The notes below the pieces were generated by a model that did no database searches, was not told the DNA's origin, and was given only the letters and a program-made list of their open reading frames with translations. Source: a virus. Taken from it: DNA of 35,600 nt. Position 1 is the stretch's first letter. Every line of letters starts with the position of its first letter. The DNA is taken from IMG/VR virus record IMGVR_UViG_3300012039_000021, positions 1 through 35,600 of that record; one strand, 5' to 3'. Position numbers and translations under genes: made by a program. Positions 1 through 7,210 of this stretch are shown here, in pieces.

Positions 1-12
1 GGAGTGAGTGAG

Positions 13-186
13 ATGGCAATCAACAAAGAGAAACTAAATAACCAACAAAAGGTTCTACTAGAGAAGTCGCGTAAAGGGCCTGGCCATCTAGACTCTGACA
101 AGGAGCGTGGGCAGAAGGCTACGCTCCAGCAAGAGAGATTACTTCGTAATAAAATAGCTAAGTACCACAAAGGGGGTCGTCCATGA
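13..186 (+). CDS. small basic hypothetical protein
   Basis: A 57-residue, lysine- and arginine-rich, hydrophilic protein with no membrane segment or motif that I recognise. The frame is also open from a GTG at 4. I prefer the ATG at 13 because the GGAG at 1-4 then sits 8 nt upstream, normal Shine-Dalgarno spacing. The window begins just before the gene, so nothing is known of its upstream context. Its stop overlaps a downstream ATG (ATGA at 183-186), which suggests it is the first visible member of a translationally coupled early/replication operon. A nucleic-acid-binding role would fit its charge but is only a guess. Confidence 0.55.
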   Translation: MAINKEKLNNQQKVLLEKSRKGPGHLDSDKERGQKATLQQERLLRNKIAKYHKGGRP

Positions 187-224
187 CATATGAGGATTTC
201 AGCAGAAACCGGAGCGAAGCATGA
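183..224 (+). other. 13-codon ORF coupling two genes
   Basis: A 13-codon frame whose ATG overlaps the stop of the gene before (ATGA, 183-186) and whose stop overlaps the ATG of the gene after (ATGA, 221-224). It exactly fills the gap between them. It may be a translated coupling peptide, or simply a chance frame around the GGAG at 211-214 that serves the gene at 221. No function is claimed. Confidence 0.2.
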
Positions 225-454
225 GCTTTAGGGATTTAGTATTACAGCGTCTATTAGTCATGTCTGAGAAGTACGGGGAGCATCACAGCCCTATTCACTA
301 TTTTAAACAGGCGCACAAGTGGGCTCTTGACGCGTGGCAGGAGGCTGATCGGTGGCTAGAGCCTAAGCCGTCTGTTAAGAAACAAGCGGACAGTGTTCTT
401 GAAGCTCAAAAGCTAAAAGAGAAAAAGAGCGAGGCCTCTCACCGCTCTGTGTAG
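221..454 (+). CDS. small hypothetical protein
   Basis: A 77-residue protein with an amphipathic helical N-terminal half rich in Leu, Trp, His and Tyr, and a strongly charged Lys/Glu C-terminal tail. I do not recognise the family. GGAG at 211-214 lies 6 nt before the ATG, so the start is well supported. It lies directly upstream of the replication genes, and small proteins at this position in phage genomes are often early accessory proteins. Here that is inference from position only. Confidence 0.55.
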   Translation: MSFRDLVLQRLLVMSEKYGEHHSPIHYFKQAHKWALDAWQEADRWLEPKPSVKKQADSVLEAQKLKEKKSEASHRSV

Positions 455-533
455 TTATAAATATCTTGACCCACTCTTTTGATTGAGTGATTTGTTTTAA
501 TACAAGACGATCACAAATCTATCTGGGGGGTAG
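455..533 (+). other. intergenic leader before replication genes
   Basis: A 79-nt AT-rich gap before the replication gene. It holds TTGACC at 466-471 and TAATAC at 498-503, but these are 26 nt apart, too far for a sigma70-type promoter. A weak inverted repeat (CACTC/GAGTG around 472-488) is also present. The run of G at 525-530 is the likely ribosome-binding site for the ATG at 534. I see no convincing promoter or terminator. Confidence 0.3.
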
Positions 534-1298
534 ATGCCAAGAATAAATATCGAAGATTCTCTGTTTAGGGATATCCGTTTTTTTGACCTATGTCTTTCTG
601 TTGGAAGCAGGAGTCTGGCAATAGGGCTACTAGTAGAGGCATGGATTGTTGCTCAAAAATTCTTTCTTGAGTTTGGCGAAATTCCACAGGCTGAGTGGGA
701 AGAGGCCAAGCTAAATAATAAAATAATAGAGTTTGGACTAGCCTGTAAAACAGACACGGGAGTTAAGATGCGCGGGCAAGATAATCAGTTTGCGTGGCTT
801 AAACTTTGTCAGGATGCAGGGCGAAAAGGAGGGAAGGGGAGACCACAGGGTACCCTAACGAAGGCCAATCCTTCGCTAACCTCTTCCTCTTCCTCTTCCT
901 CTACTACAAAGAATACATACGTCGAATCGAAACAACAAAACCAACCAACTAAGACAGAAATACAGAAACCAAAGAACGGTACTGACGTACCTAGGTGTGA
1001 GTTATTTTTTAAAGAATTATGGAATACAAAGGTCTCACCTTCGGTGAGAAGGGTTTCAGTAATAACAGAACGAAGAGCGCGCTGCTGTGCGGCAAGATGG
1101 CGCGACAGGCCAGACGAGTCTTACTGGGCGGCTGTCATTGATCGAATTAATTCCACGCCGTTTTTGTTGGGCGAGGGTAAGGGTGGGTGGCTTATAACCT
1201 TCGATTTTTTTATTAGACCAGATTCACACATTAAGATAATGGAGGGCACCTATGAACGCCCCAACGATTATTCGGATAAGACAGTGACGCCGGTATGA
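534..1298 (+). CDS. phage replication protein, initiator/helicase-loader-like
   Basis: A 254-residue protein in two parts. Residues 1-100 look like the winged-helix N-terminal domain of phage replisome organisers (start MPRINIEDSLFRD). The C-terminal 100 residues carry the pattern common to phage helicase-loader/replication proteins: Phe-Phe-x-x-x-Trp, then an ITERR segment, a Trp-rich helix, SxPFLxGEGxGGW, a phenylalanine-rich FDFFIRP and KIMEGTYE. The two are joined by a low-complexity linker with a run of seven serines encoded by a hexanucleotide repeat. It overlaps the helicase gene by 4 nt (ATGA at 1295). Loading the adjacent DnaB-type helicase at the origin is the likely role, by family and by position. 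No origin iterons were seen inside the gene. Confidence 0.65.
   Translation: MPRINIEDSLFRDIRFFDLCLSVGSRSLAIGLLVEAWIVAQKFFLEFGEIPQAEWEEAKLNNKIIEFGLACKTDTGVKMRGQDNQFAWLKLCQDAGRKGGKGRPQGTLTKANPSLTSSSSSSSTTKNTYVESKQQNQPTKTEIQKPKNGTDVPRCELFFKELWNTKVSPSVRRVSVITERRARCCAARWRDRPDESYWAAVIDRINSTPFLLGEGKGGWLITFDFFIRPDSHIKIMEGTYERPNDYSDKTVTPV
881..904 (+). repeat. hexanucleotide (CTCTTC) microsatellite
   Basis: Three perfect CTCTTC units followed by a variant CTCTAC, inside the replication-protein gene, encoding its serine run. The unit is 6 nt, so copy-number changes keep the reading frame and would only lengthen or shorten the linker. Confidence 0.75.
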
Positions 1299-2164
1299 CA
1301 GATGAAATGGACCCAAAGATTAAATCCCTTCGCCAGCTTTATGCTGACTCGATGGTTGAGTTCCTTAAGCCATTTCCAAGTGTCAGGATTAATGGTCTTG
1401 ATAACTTTAACGAGATGACGGGTGGTTTTAGAACAAATGAATTTACAATACTATGCGGCGCAACAGGGGTTGGCAAGACCTGCTTCTTAGCAAACATAGC
1501 TAAGTGCCTAACTGAGCAAGAGACCCCGTATTTTGTTGCTTCGGTTGAAACCGGAGCCAATGATTTTATAAAGCGAATGCTTTCGGTTTATCACGGTAAG
1601 GACATAAATAGGGGTGACCCTGTTCCTCCGGAAGAAATCAGGCAGCTCAATTTAAAAGTTTTAGAAAAGGCATGCAGAGCAAACGCATGGTTTAGTTTGT
1701 ATGACGACAGATTTTCCGTCGATACGCTGATGAGTGATATTAAAAACTGTGTCCAAACCAAGGGAGTTAAGATTGCTCTAGTTGACAATATTAACTTCTT
1801 CCTTGAGGTCACATCACAACAGAATGCCATAATCGAGATGGACCGCGTTATTCATCAGTTGATTATATTTTGTAAACGGGTTAATGCGCACATAGTCATG
1901 GTTATGCATCCAAAGAAGACAGATGGGGGCAGGGTTGAGTCTGAGTTTGATATTAAAGGCTCGTCTACGGCCGTCCAGGAGGCCCACAACGTGTTTTTAT
2001 TCAACAGACCACACCCTGACCTTATCCGGAGGGGCTATGCTGATCCTAGCGACAGGGAGCTTAAGATTGTAAAAATGAGAAGACGCGGAAAATACGTTGG
2101 GTCCAGTCTTCTTTTTTCGTGTCCAGACGGAGTCTCATACAAAGAAAAGGCGCTAATCACATGA
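1295..2164 (+). CDS. DnaB/gp4-type replicative helicase (RecA-fold domain only)
   Basis: A 289-residue hexameric-helicase ATPase core. It shows Walker A GATGVGKT (residues 55-62), a hydrophobic strand ending LVDN (162-165) as Walker B, a VMVMHPKK strand (201-208), the DIKGSS segment (219-224) typical of DnaB-family motif H4, and a basic KMRRRGK stretch (260-266) at the position of the arginine finger. Family members with a primase-binding N-terminal domain are usually about 450 residues, so this copy lacks that domain, as several phage helicases do. It unwinds DNA 5'-3' at the phage fork. The start overlaps the upstream replication gene (ATGA) and the stop overlaps the next ATG, so all three are coupled. 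Confidence 0.85.
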   Translation: MTDEMDPKIKSLRQLYADSMVEFLKPFPSVRINGLDNFNEMTGGFRTNEFTILCGATGVGKTCFLANIAKCLTEQETPYFVASVETGANDFIKRMLSVYHGKDINRGDPVPPEEIRQLNLKVLEKACRANAWFSLYDDRFSVDTLMSDIKNCVQTKGVKIALVDNINFFLEVTSQQNAIIEMDRVIHQLIIFCKRVNAHIVMVMHPKKTDGGRVESEFDIKGSSTAVQEAHNVFLFNRPHPDLIRRGYADPSDRELKIVKMRRRGKYVGSSLLFSCPDGVSYKEKALIT

Positions 2165-2499
2165 GTGCGTTGTTTTTTTCAAAACTCATAAACGAAGTCG
2201 AATCTGCAATCAGTATGGAGTACCTGCCTGATTGTATTGCGTGGGCCGACAAAACTCATAACAATGCATGGAGTAATGCTATTGAGAGATTTGAAAATGC
2301 TCTATCTGAGGACATCGCAACAAGAGCACCGGACGACAAAGGCAACACTGAGTTTATTTACAAAGAAGCAGAGATTTACAAAAATACATGCCTTGGTCTA
2401 ATCAAAGAGTTTAAGCCGATTTATAAAATTAAAGAAACAGACGTAGTAGAAAACTCGATAAGGCTTGATACGTGGGAACCACAGGACAATTTATACTAA
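2161..2499 (+). CDS. hypothetical protein after helicase
   Basis: A 112-residue, mainly helical, acidic protein with three Trp and no recognised motif. The frame is open from a GTG at 2119. The ATG at 2161, which overlaps the helicase stop (ATGA 2161-2164), is the more likely start because it gives the same coupling as its neighbours. It ends the plus-strand replication operon and meets the minus-strand phosphoesterase gene tail to tail with a 4-nt overlap (2496-2499), leaving no room for a terminator. Confidence 0.6.
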   Translation: MSALFFSKLINEVESAISMEYLPDCIAWADKTHNNAWSNAIERFENALSEDIATRAPDDKGNTEFIYKEAEIYKNTCLGLIKEFKPIYKIKETDVVENSIRLDTWEPQDNLY

Positions 2500-3185
2500 A
2501 GAGAAATGAATCTGGGGCCGTATTGATCTTCTAACCCAAACCCCTTAGTCCATGCGTTCCACTTCTGTGGTGAGTATTTTAGGGCTCCAGACTCGTGTTC
2601 TGGATCGGCTAGGTATCCACAGTTAAGCTCCCAAATGGGATCTTCGTTCCCGAACTCAGGAAGCAGTAAGACATTCCCACGATGCGAGTGGCCGACGGTC
2701 GTCTTCTTTCTGTAGAATCTGGCGTGGCTACCTAGCTGCGTTTTCCATCCGTGATGAAAAACACGGTCTAAAATTACAAGCTCTTCCCTTGCGTCATGGA
2801 TTGTGTTTACCCCTGGGAAGTCCCATAGGGGCTTGGGCACGAAGTAGGAGAAAAGCTCTGGTGCAAGCTCCATGAGCTTCTTATTTGGCCTGATGCAGTG
2901 ATTGCCTTTTAGCTGGTAGCACTCTGCTTTGGGCGCCCTGTTTTTAATAGAGGCCCAGACTTGTTCTGCTGCTTCTCTTCCCCATAGGACTTCCTGATCT
3001 GGAGTAATGGCGTTTGGGTTCTTAGCAAACCTGCTGGCAGAGTAAAAATCGTATAGATCGCCGATTTGGATTATATAGTCTGGTTTTTTCTCCATCTCTT
3101 CAATGAAGCGAAGCAGTTTCCCAAAGGCTGTCTTGTCTACAAACGGGAGATGGAGATCTCCGATTGAAAGAATAACCTTGTCTAT
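2496..3185 (-). CDS. metallophosphoesterase; N-terminus lacks a normal start codon
   Basis: A calcineurin-like metallophosphoesterase. From the first ATG (3095) the protein shows IIQIGDLYD (motif II), LKGNH (motif III), an FHHGWKT segment and a late GHSHRG (final metal-binding GHxH). Motif I is missing from that ATG version but lies upstream in the same frame: 3185-3150 reads as ATA-GAC-AAG-GTT-ATT and so on, giving [M]DKVILSIGDLHLPF with the GDxH metal ligands. The frame is closed by TGA at 3200-3198, and no ATG, GTG or TTG lies between, so I place the start at the ATA at 3185-3183, giving about 229 residues. ATG frames at 3215 and 3205 read into this gene in other phases, so a one-base error is also possible. 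The substrate is unknown; phage relatives are thought to act on nucleotides or nucleic-acid ends. Confidence 0.75.
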   Translation of the reverse strand: MDKVILSIGDLHLPFVDKTAFGKLLRFIEEMEKKPDYIIQIGDLYDFYSASRFAKNPNAITPDQEVLWGREAAEQVWASIKNRAPKAECYQLKGNHCIRPNKKLMELAPELFSYFVPKPLWDFPGVNTIHDAREELVILDRVFHHGWKTQLGSHARFYRKKTTVGHSHRGNVLLLPEFGNEDPIWELNCGYLADPEHESGALKYSPQKWNAWTKGFGLEDQYGPRFISL

Positions 3186-3215
3186 AAATAAATTGTTTCA
3201 CACATTTATTAAACA

Positions 3216-3515
3216 TCAATAGTTTAAATCGTCTTTGATCTTCTTAATAAGACGCATCACGAGAACCCTCTCTTCTTTTTCCGCTAGATCAAACACGGCG
3301 GCTTCCCCGTAAAGTATTTTATACACGTCTTGTTGAATAAGGTGCAGCTCTTTGGGTGGTGACTTTAGGTGAACGCCCGGATCTATCCCATCGACCTTCC
3401 CAGCCCACAGTTCGTCTACGAAATAGTCCCAGAAGTCTCTCACAGAACCGATACGGCGTGCGGTTTCTTTTAGAGACTCTTTTAGTTTTTCTTTTTCTTC
3501 TTTATCTATAGACAA
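3216..3515 (-). CDS. small charged hypothetical protein
   Basis: About 99 residues, helical and very rich in Lys/Glu, with a central DFWDYFVDELW segment. I do not recognise it. There is no ATG. TTG codons at 3521 and 3515 are both possible, and CTGGGGT on the minus strand (3530-3524) sits 8 nt from the second, which I prefer. Its start lies within the end of the upstream gene, as is usual in this minus-strand operon. It ends about 30 nt before the phosphoesterase frame. Confidence 0.5.
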   Translation of the reverse strand: MSIDKEEKEKLKESLKETARRIGSVRDFWDYFVDELWAGKVDGIDPGVHLKSPPKELHLIQQDVYKILYGEAAVFDLAEKEERVLVMRLIKKIKDDLNY

Positions 3516-3828
3516 GAACAATGACCCCAGAGTCTAGCGAGATTACGTCTTGAGGTTGTGATGTCACATTACTATTTATGAAATTATTTATAGCCGTCTC
3601 TGTAGCTACTATCCCATTAGCCTGAATGGCATCCACCAATCCAAATATCTTAACCTTAATTGGAAGACCAACAAGTGGTGCATTCGTGTAATGCGCCATT
3701 ATAAACTCATCACATACGGCAAGCTTTGTGACAGTCTTGTCGGCCAGAAAGTTATTTATGGCTACAGTTTGGGAATCAAGATTAGCTTGTGTTGATCTAT
3801 AGTCAAGCGGAGCTATTCGTACAGTCAT
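3502..3828 (-). CDS. small hypothetical protein, probable virion/fibre accessory
   Basis: A 108-residue protein starting MTVRIAPLDYRS. The frame is open from 3900, but an ATG at 3828 has GGGGAAC with 5-7 nt spacing on the minus strand and lies directly after the stop of the gene upstream (3831). It has hydrophobic beta-like segments, few charges and a motif repeated within the protein: AINNFLAD near residue 48 and AINNFINS near residue 84. It follows two fibre-like genes in the same operon, so a virion role is a reasonable inference, but no family was recognised. Confidence 0.55.
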   Translation of the reverse strand: MTVRIAPLDYRSTQANLDSQTVAINNFLADKTVTKLAVCDEFIMAHYTNAPLVGLPIKVKIFGLVDAIQANGIVATETAINNFINSNVTSQPQDVISLDSGVIVLVYR

Positions 3829-3830
3829 AT

Positions 3831-5030
3831 TTAGTTCCCCATATTCCCTTCCCGTGATGAATACATCCACGGCGAATAAGTAAAGTAAGCTATCGACCAA
3901 CCAAGATCAGTTGTTGAAGTCCCGCCACTAAGAGTTGCCTTGATACTAACCTCATCGTCGTCTTGGACTTCCACATAATCAGTAGAGTTTGTAGCCACAG
4001 TGGCAGTGTCTGACAATGTTACTGTAATTGTGTCGACTCCATTAACCACTAAGGTAATGCTTGTGCTTTGTCCGGAACCGGGCGCTGTTCCGGATGTTAT
4101 TGCAAAATTGCTCATTATCCCCATTTTAACTCTAGTTCTTACAGACGTTTCCGTAGCAGTCCATAATTCGCCAGCCGAGAACAAGGAATTATATTCTCCA
4201 TTTGCAGGAAAATCCGTACTTTCTCCAAATACTGGATATTTGTATGGCTCATCAGGTTCAAAACAAAAACCCCAAAAAGCGTATCTTGCTGTAGGTGTAT
4301 TTGTCGGATTACTGTCCATTCTAATATTATCTCCAACTGATACTGTCGATGAACCAGTATCGCTACCAGATGTATTTGTTCCAGAAATTGTTACAGACAA
4401 TAAAGCGGCGGCACCAAGTTGTAAACTAATCACAAAATTTGTCCCAGCTCCAGGCGCGGCGCTTAATTGCACAAATAAATTTCTCACTGTTCCAGATATT
4501 GGAACCGGAGCCCTTCTGCCGTTAAATCCTGCAAGTACCGTAGCCCATGTATCTCCACCTGCAACTGAATTTTTCTCATTTAATAAAGGACTCATTGTGT
4601 TGTTATGCCCACCAGTAATCCAACATCTATTCACATCATCCGTGTCTTCAACTATGAAAGACCATTGAGCCGTGGGTGTTGCTGTTGGGCTACCGCTTGG
4701 AGCACATTCTAAATTCCACCTGTCTCCCGCGACTAGAGCCGCTTCGGTGGTTGTTATTTCTGCGCTTGTCGCAGGATCAGTGATTGTAACAGCTACCGCT
4801 GTCGCGGCATTTTGCACTCGTAAGGTAAACACATACGCACCACCACCTCCCGGAGCCGCTGACAAAAAAACTTTGAGCGAGTGTGCTATTCCATTACCTG
4901 GAATTATTTGCCGTCTCACAGCTTGGGCTGAGTTCCAAGTGTTCGCCTCACGACCATAAATAGTGTTGTATTCAGTCGCCGCTGTATTAAGTGGGTCGGT
5001 AGAATACCCGCCGACAATTACTTGTCTCAT
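3831..5030 (-). CDS. three-repeat beta-structured virion protein (fibre or decoration)
   Basis: A 399-residue protein rich in Thr, Ser, Gly, Ala and Val with little Lys, typical of phage fibre or decoration proteins. It is built from three diverged repeats of about 130 residues. Repeats 1 and 2 carry LSAAPG (56-61 and 189-194), then alternating hydrophobic strands, a GD turn, and PTATPTAQW or PTNTPTARY. Repeat 3 has SGTAPGSGQ (313-321) followed by the same strand pattern and ends LGWSIAYF. Each repeat probably folds as one beta-sandwich. There are no catalytic motifs. Its ATG overlaps the stop of the upstream gene (ATGA, 5027-5030). It lies outside the main virion operon and on the other strand. 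Confidence 0.6.
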   Translation of the reverse strand: MRQVIVGGYSTDPLNTAATEYNTIYGREANTWNSAQAVRRQIIPGNGIAHSLKVFLSAAPGGGGAYVFTLRVQNAATAVAVTITDPATSAEITTTEAALVAGDRWNLECAPSGSPTATPTAQWSFIVEDTDDVNRCWITGGHNNTMSPLLNEKNSVAGGDTWATVLAGFNGRRAPVPISGTVRNLFVQLSAAPGAGTNFVISLQLGAAALLSVTISGTNTSGSDTGSSTVSVGDNIRMDSNPTNTPTARYAFWGFCFEPDEPYKYPVFGESTDFPANGEYNSLFSAGELWTATETSVRTRVKMGIMSNFAITSGTAPGSGQSTSITLVVNGVDTITVTLSDTATVATNSTDYVEVQDDDEVSIKATLSGGTSTTDLGWSIAYFTYSPWMYSSREGNMGN

Positions 5031-6469
5031 ACGTTCTTATTCACTACTACGTTATAACAAACAGTAGCCGTGTTGTTGGTTTGCACTGTCCAGCTTCCAC
5101 CACCTGTTGTCTGCTTAAACCCCGTGGCCATCGGCCAAGTTTTTACCAAGATACCTTTTGGCGGAATCTCATACCTTAATCTAACCGTCCCAGCAGAAAC
5201 GTCCCTAATTGAAACAAAAGTTGAAAATTGACTTCTGTTTGAAATGTCTAAAGAAACAAGGTGATTAAAAACAGTTGTAGCAGAGCCGGCAAATAAATCC
5301 GTCTCTGCTGAGCTACTTACTTGTATTGAATTTTGTTCCTGAAGATCCTGAACGTGTCCAAGAATTACTACTTGTCTTCCAATGTCATCCGCGATACCGC
5401 GAACGCGATCCGCGTCTGCCACTGGGGTTGGATTTGTTTGTCTGGCATTAAAGCCGACAGAAATAGGGTTTCCAGATTCGGAAGAATCGTGGGCAATAGA
5501 TCCACCAACCATAAGACCAAGCACTGATCCCTCAAGTCTTATTCGATCCATATCGGTGCCATCAAAGGCATAAAGAGTTGATACGCATTGAACACCAGGG
5601 AATGAAGATGGCGTAACATTATCTGAACCTGGTGCGCCAACTCTAACGCGATCCCAAGTGGATCCATCGAAACCCATAAGACGAGCACCAACGGAAGGAA
5701 CTGCGTTTGCGTTTAGTTCATTGTCCGCAAGAGCGGCGGCGGCTGGAAGCTCAGTGTCAGCCGTTACTGTTCCGGTTACTACAGCAGAGACGGTGTTGGT
5801 AACTACGACAGACCCAGTAATAACTGCTGATATCGTGTTCGTAACAACCACGCTTCCGGTTATTACGGCGCTAACAGTTCCTACAATATTTGTGACAGTG
5901 ACCTGGCTCGTCCCGAATTGTGAGATGTGATCACCAGAGGAGTTATAAACTGCGATCTTTAATGCAAGATTGCTTGAGAGCTCTATGACCTGTAAATTTT
6001 TAATTGTCTGCGAAGCACCAACAGCCATCGCTACGGTTCCAACAGGGACGCTGGCCGTCACCCCGGCTGAATACTGGGTACCCCCGCCAAAACTCACAAT
6101 CTGGTTTCCGGCAGAATCAACAAGCGCCGTCTTTAACGCGATGGTTCCAGTTAATTCAAAAGCCTGTATTTGATGAGCAGCGGTAGAAGATCCCGCGAAC
6201 GCAACAATTGCAACACCCTTGTTAAATTGGGAGCCAGATGCATGCACAACGTCGTCTAGCAATTGTAGAGATGTGACAGCCGTGACTAGCGTCGTCTCAG
6301 TAGCAAGATTCCCCGTTGCAGAAATATTTACACTAGATGCGCCGCCATCTGGCTTAACGCGAAGCACACCAGAGCTGTCGCAAATAAGATTTGTCCAAGA
6401 ATCAGAGATTGGTTCTAGACCTTGGAGCCTTGCGTGTTTGGATTGCGCAATGTCAGTTTTTTCAGGCAT
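5027..6469 (-). CDS. Ser/Thr/Val-rich fibre-like virion protein with repeats
   Basis: A 480-residue protein dominated by Val, Ser, Thr, Ala and Gly. An internal duplication is visible: residues 84-128 and 143-186 share the pattern x-x-x-QxFELxxxxALKxALVxSxGxxIxxFG. Residues 200-240 are tandem 14-residue units (SAVITGSVVVTNT then I or V), as in fibre shafts. FDGSTWDRVR and FDGTDMDRIR, about 30 residues apart, repeat a motif seen in other phage structural proteins. The C-terminus (PPKGILVKTWPMATGF) looks like a beta-sandwich tip. It is the first gene of the minus-strand operon. It starts at an ATG without a clear Shine-Dalgarno, in an AT-rich divergent region. Confidence 0.6.
   Translation of the reverse strand: MPEKTDIAQSKHARLQGLEPISDSWTNLICDSSGVLRVKPDGGASSVNISATGNLATETTLVTAVTSLQLLDDVVHASGSQFNKGVAIVAFAGSSTAAHQIQAFELTGTIALKTALVDSAGNQIVSFGGGTQYSAGVTASVPVGTVAMAVGASQTIKNLQVIELSSNLALKIAVYNSSGDHISQFGTSQVTVTNIVGTVSAVITGSVVVTNTISAVITGSVVVTNTVSAVVTGTVTADTELPAAAALADNELNANAVPSVGARLMGFDGSTWDRVRVGAPGSDNVTPSSFPGVQCVSTLYAFDGTDMDRIRLEGSVLGLMVGGSIAHDSSESGNPISVGFNARQTNPTPVADADRVRGIADDIGRQVVILGHVQDLQEQNSIQVSSSAETDLFAGSATTVFNHLVSLDISNRSQFSTFVSIRDVSAGTVRLRYEIPPKGILVKTWPMATGFKQTTGGGSWTVQTNNTATVCYNVVVNKNV
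5760..5872 (-). repeat. tandem 42-bp coding repeats (14 aa)
   Basis: Two full units and one partial, diverged unit of a 14-codon repeat within the 480-residue fibre-like gene, encoding SAVITGSVVVTNT plus one aliphatic residue. The DNA copies differ at third positions, so the repeat appears to be kept by protein selection more than by recent slippage. Confidence 0.7.
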
Positions 6470-6479
6470 ATTTTAATTT

Positions 6480-6508
6480 TAGACTACGGCCCCATTTCCC
6501 ACTAGAAT
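6480..6508 (+). promoter_or_regulatory. sigma70-like promoter for the recombination/packaging genes
   Basis: TAGACT (6480-6485), a 17-nt spacer and TAGAAT (6503-6508) lie in the 69-nt divergent gap between the minus-strand fibre operon and the plus-strand gene at 6539. The predicted transcript would start near 6515, giving a 5' leader of about 24 nt with no recognisable Shine-Dalgarno. Supported by consensus match only. Confidence 0.45.
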
Positions 6509-6538
6509 ATTTATCAAACCTGATGTTAATCCAAAATC

Positions 6539-7210
6539 ATGAAAACATTTAAAACAAAAAGCGGTACTGAACTAACTACAATTGATTTAAAAGGTAGGCC
6601 ATACCTAGAGGTTGCGCAACGGATTCTATGGTTTAGAGAAGAATCTCAGGGGTGGTCTCTTCAAACAACGCCGCATCAACAGGAAGGTGTTTGGTGGTTT
6701 AGGGCAGAAGTTCGTGATGAAAAAGGAACCCTTGTTGCTACGGGACACAGGAAAGTTCTAGATCCAAAACTTGAAAACGAGTTCGAGGTGGCAGAGACCG
6801 GGGCAATTGGAAGAGCCCTCGCAAATTCAGGCTTTGGAACCCAGTTTGCCTTAGAGCTTTCAGAAGGCACAAGGCTAGCCGACGCGCCAGTTACTGTCCC
6901 CAATTCTTTTAATGGGGGCTTTTATTCTAACGTTCAAACAGTAGAGCCATCACCAGAGCTTTTAAAAAACACAAGCGATTACGTTATTAGAATAGGAAAG
7001 AAATATTTAGGTCGAACGCTAAAGTCTCTCACCGCTAGAGAGATCGAAGGGTATATGGATTATTTTGTAAGCGACTCAAAGAAAAACAACAAGCCACTCA
7101 GCAAAGACGTCTCTGAGTTTTTATTTGTGGCTGAGAAATATTTATCTGAAACACCAGGGCTCTTTAATGCGGAGTCAGTAAACTCAGAGCAAGCAGTTAC
7201 TCAACAATGA
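6539..7210 (+). CDS. probable phage single-strand annealing/recombination protein
   Basis: A 223-residue protein. Residues 1-115 match my recollection of a phage family with an N-terminal KGxxYLEVAQRIxWFREE segment, a Trp-rich strand, then TGHRK and the hallmark AETGAIGRALANSGFGTQF (residues 85-103). That last motif resembles the helix-turn found in Rad52-like annealing proteins. Residues 149-203 contain a second small domain (IGKKYLGRTLKSL...) like the C-terminal modules attached to phage exonucleases and annealing proteins. It probably binds ssDNA and promotes strand annealing during replication or recombination, consistent with the RusA resolvase elsewhere in the window. The exact family was not confirmed. 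The ATG at 6539 lacks a clear ribosome-binding site. The stop overlaps the zinc-ribbon gene. Confidence 0.5.
   Translation: MKTFKTKSGTELTTIDLKGRPYLEVAQRILWFREESQGWSLQTTPHQQEGVWWFRAEVRDEKGTLVATGHRKVLDPKLENEFEVAETGAIGRALANSGFGTQFALELSEGTRLADAPVTVPNSFNGGFYSNVQTVEPSPELLKNTSDYVIRIGKKYLGRTLKSLTAREIEGYMDYFVSDSKKNNKPLSKDVSEFLFVAEKYLSETPGLFNAESVNSEQAVTQQ

Noticed and set aside
466-503. TTGACC and TAATAC as a promoter
   Set aside because: The 26-nt spacer is too long for sigma70 recognition.
2119-2160. GTG start 42 nt earlier for the gene after helicase
   Set aside because: The ATG at 2161 forms the ATGA overlap used throughout this operon. The extension only reads through helicase coding sequence.
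4000-4668. 222-residue plus-strand frame opposite the three-repeat protein
   Set aside because: It is the antisense of a Thr/Ser/Val-rich gene, where stop codons are rare by composition. It has no ribosome-binding site, and the minus strand has matching ATGA couplings.
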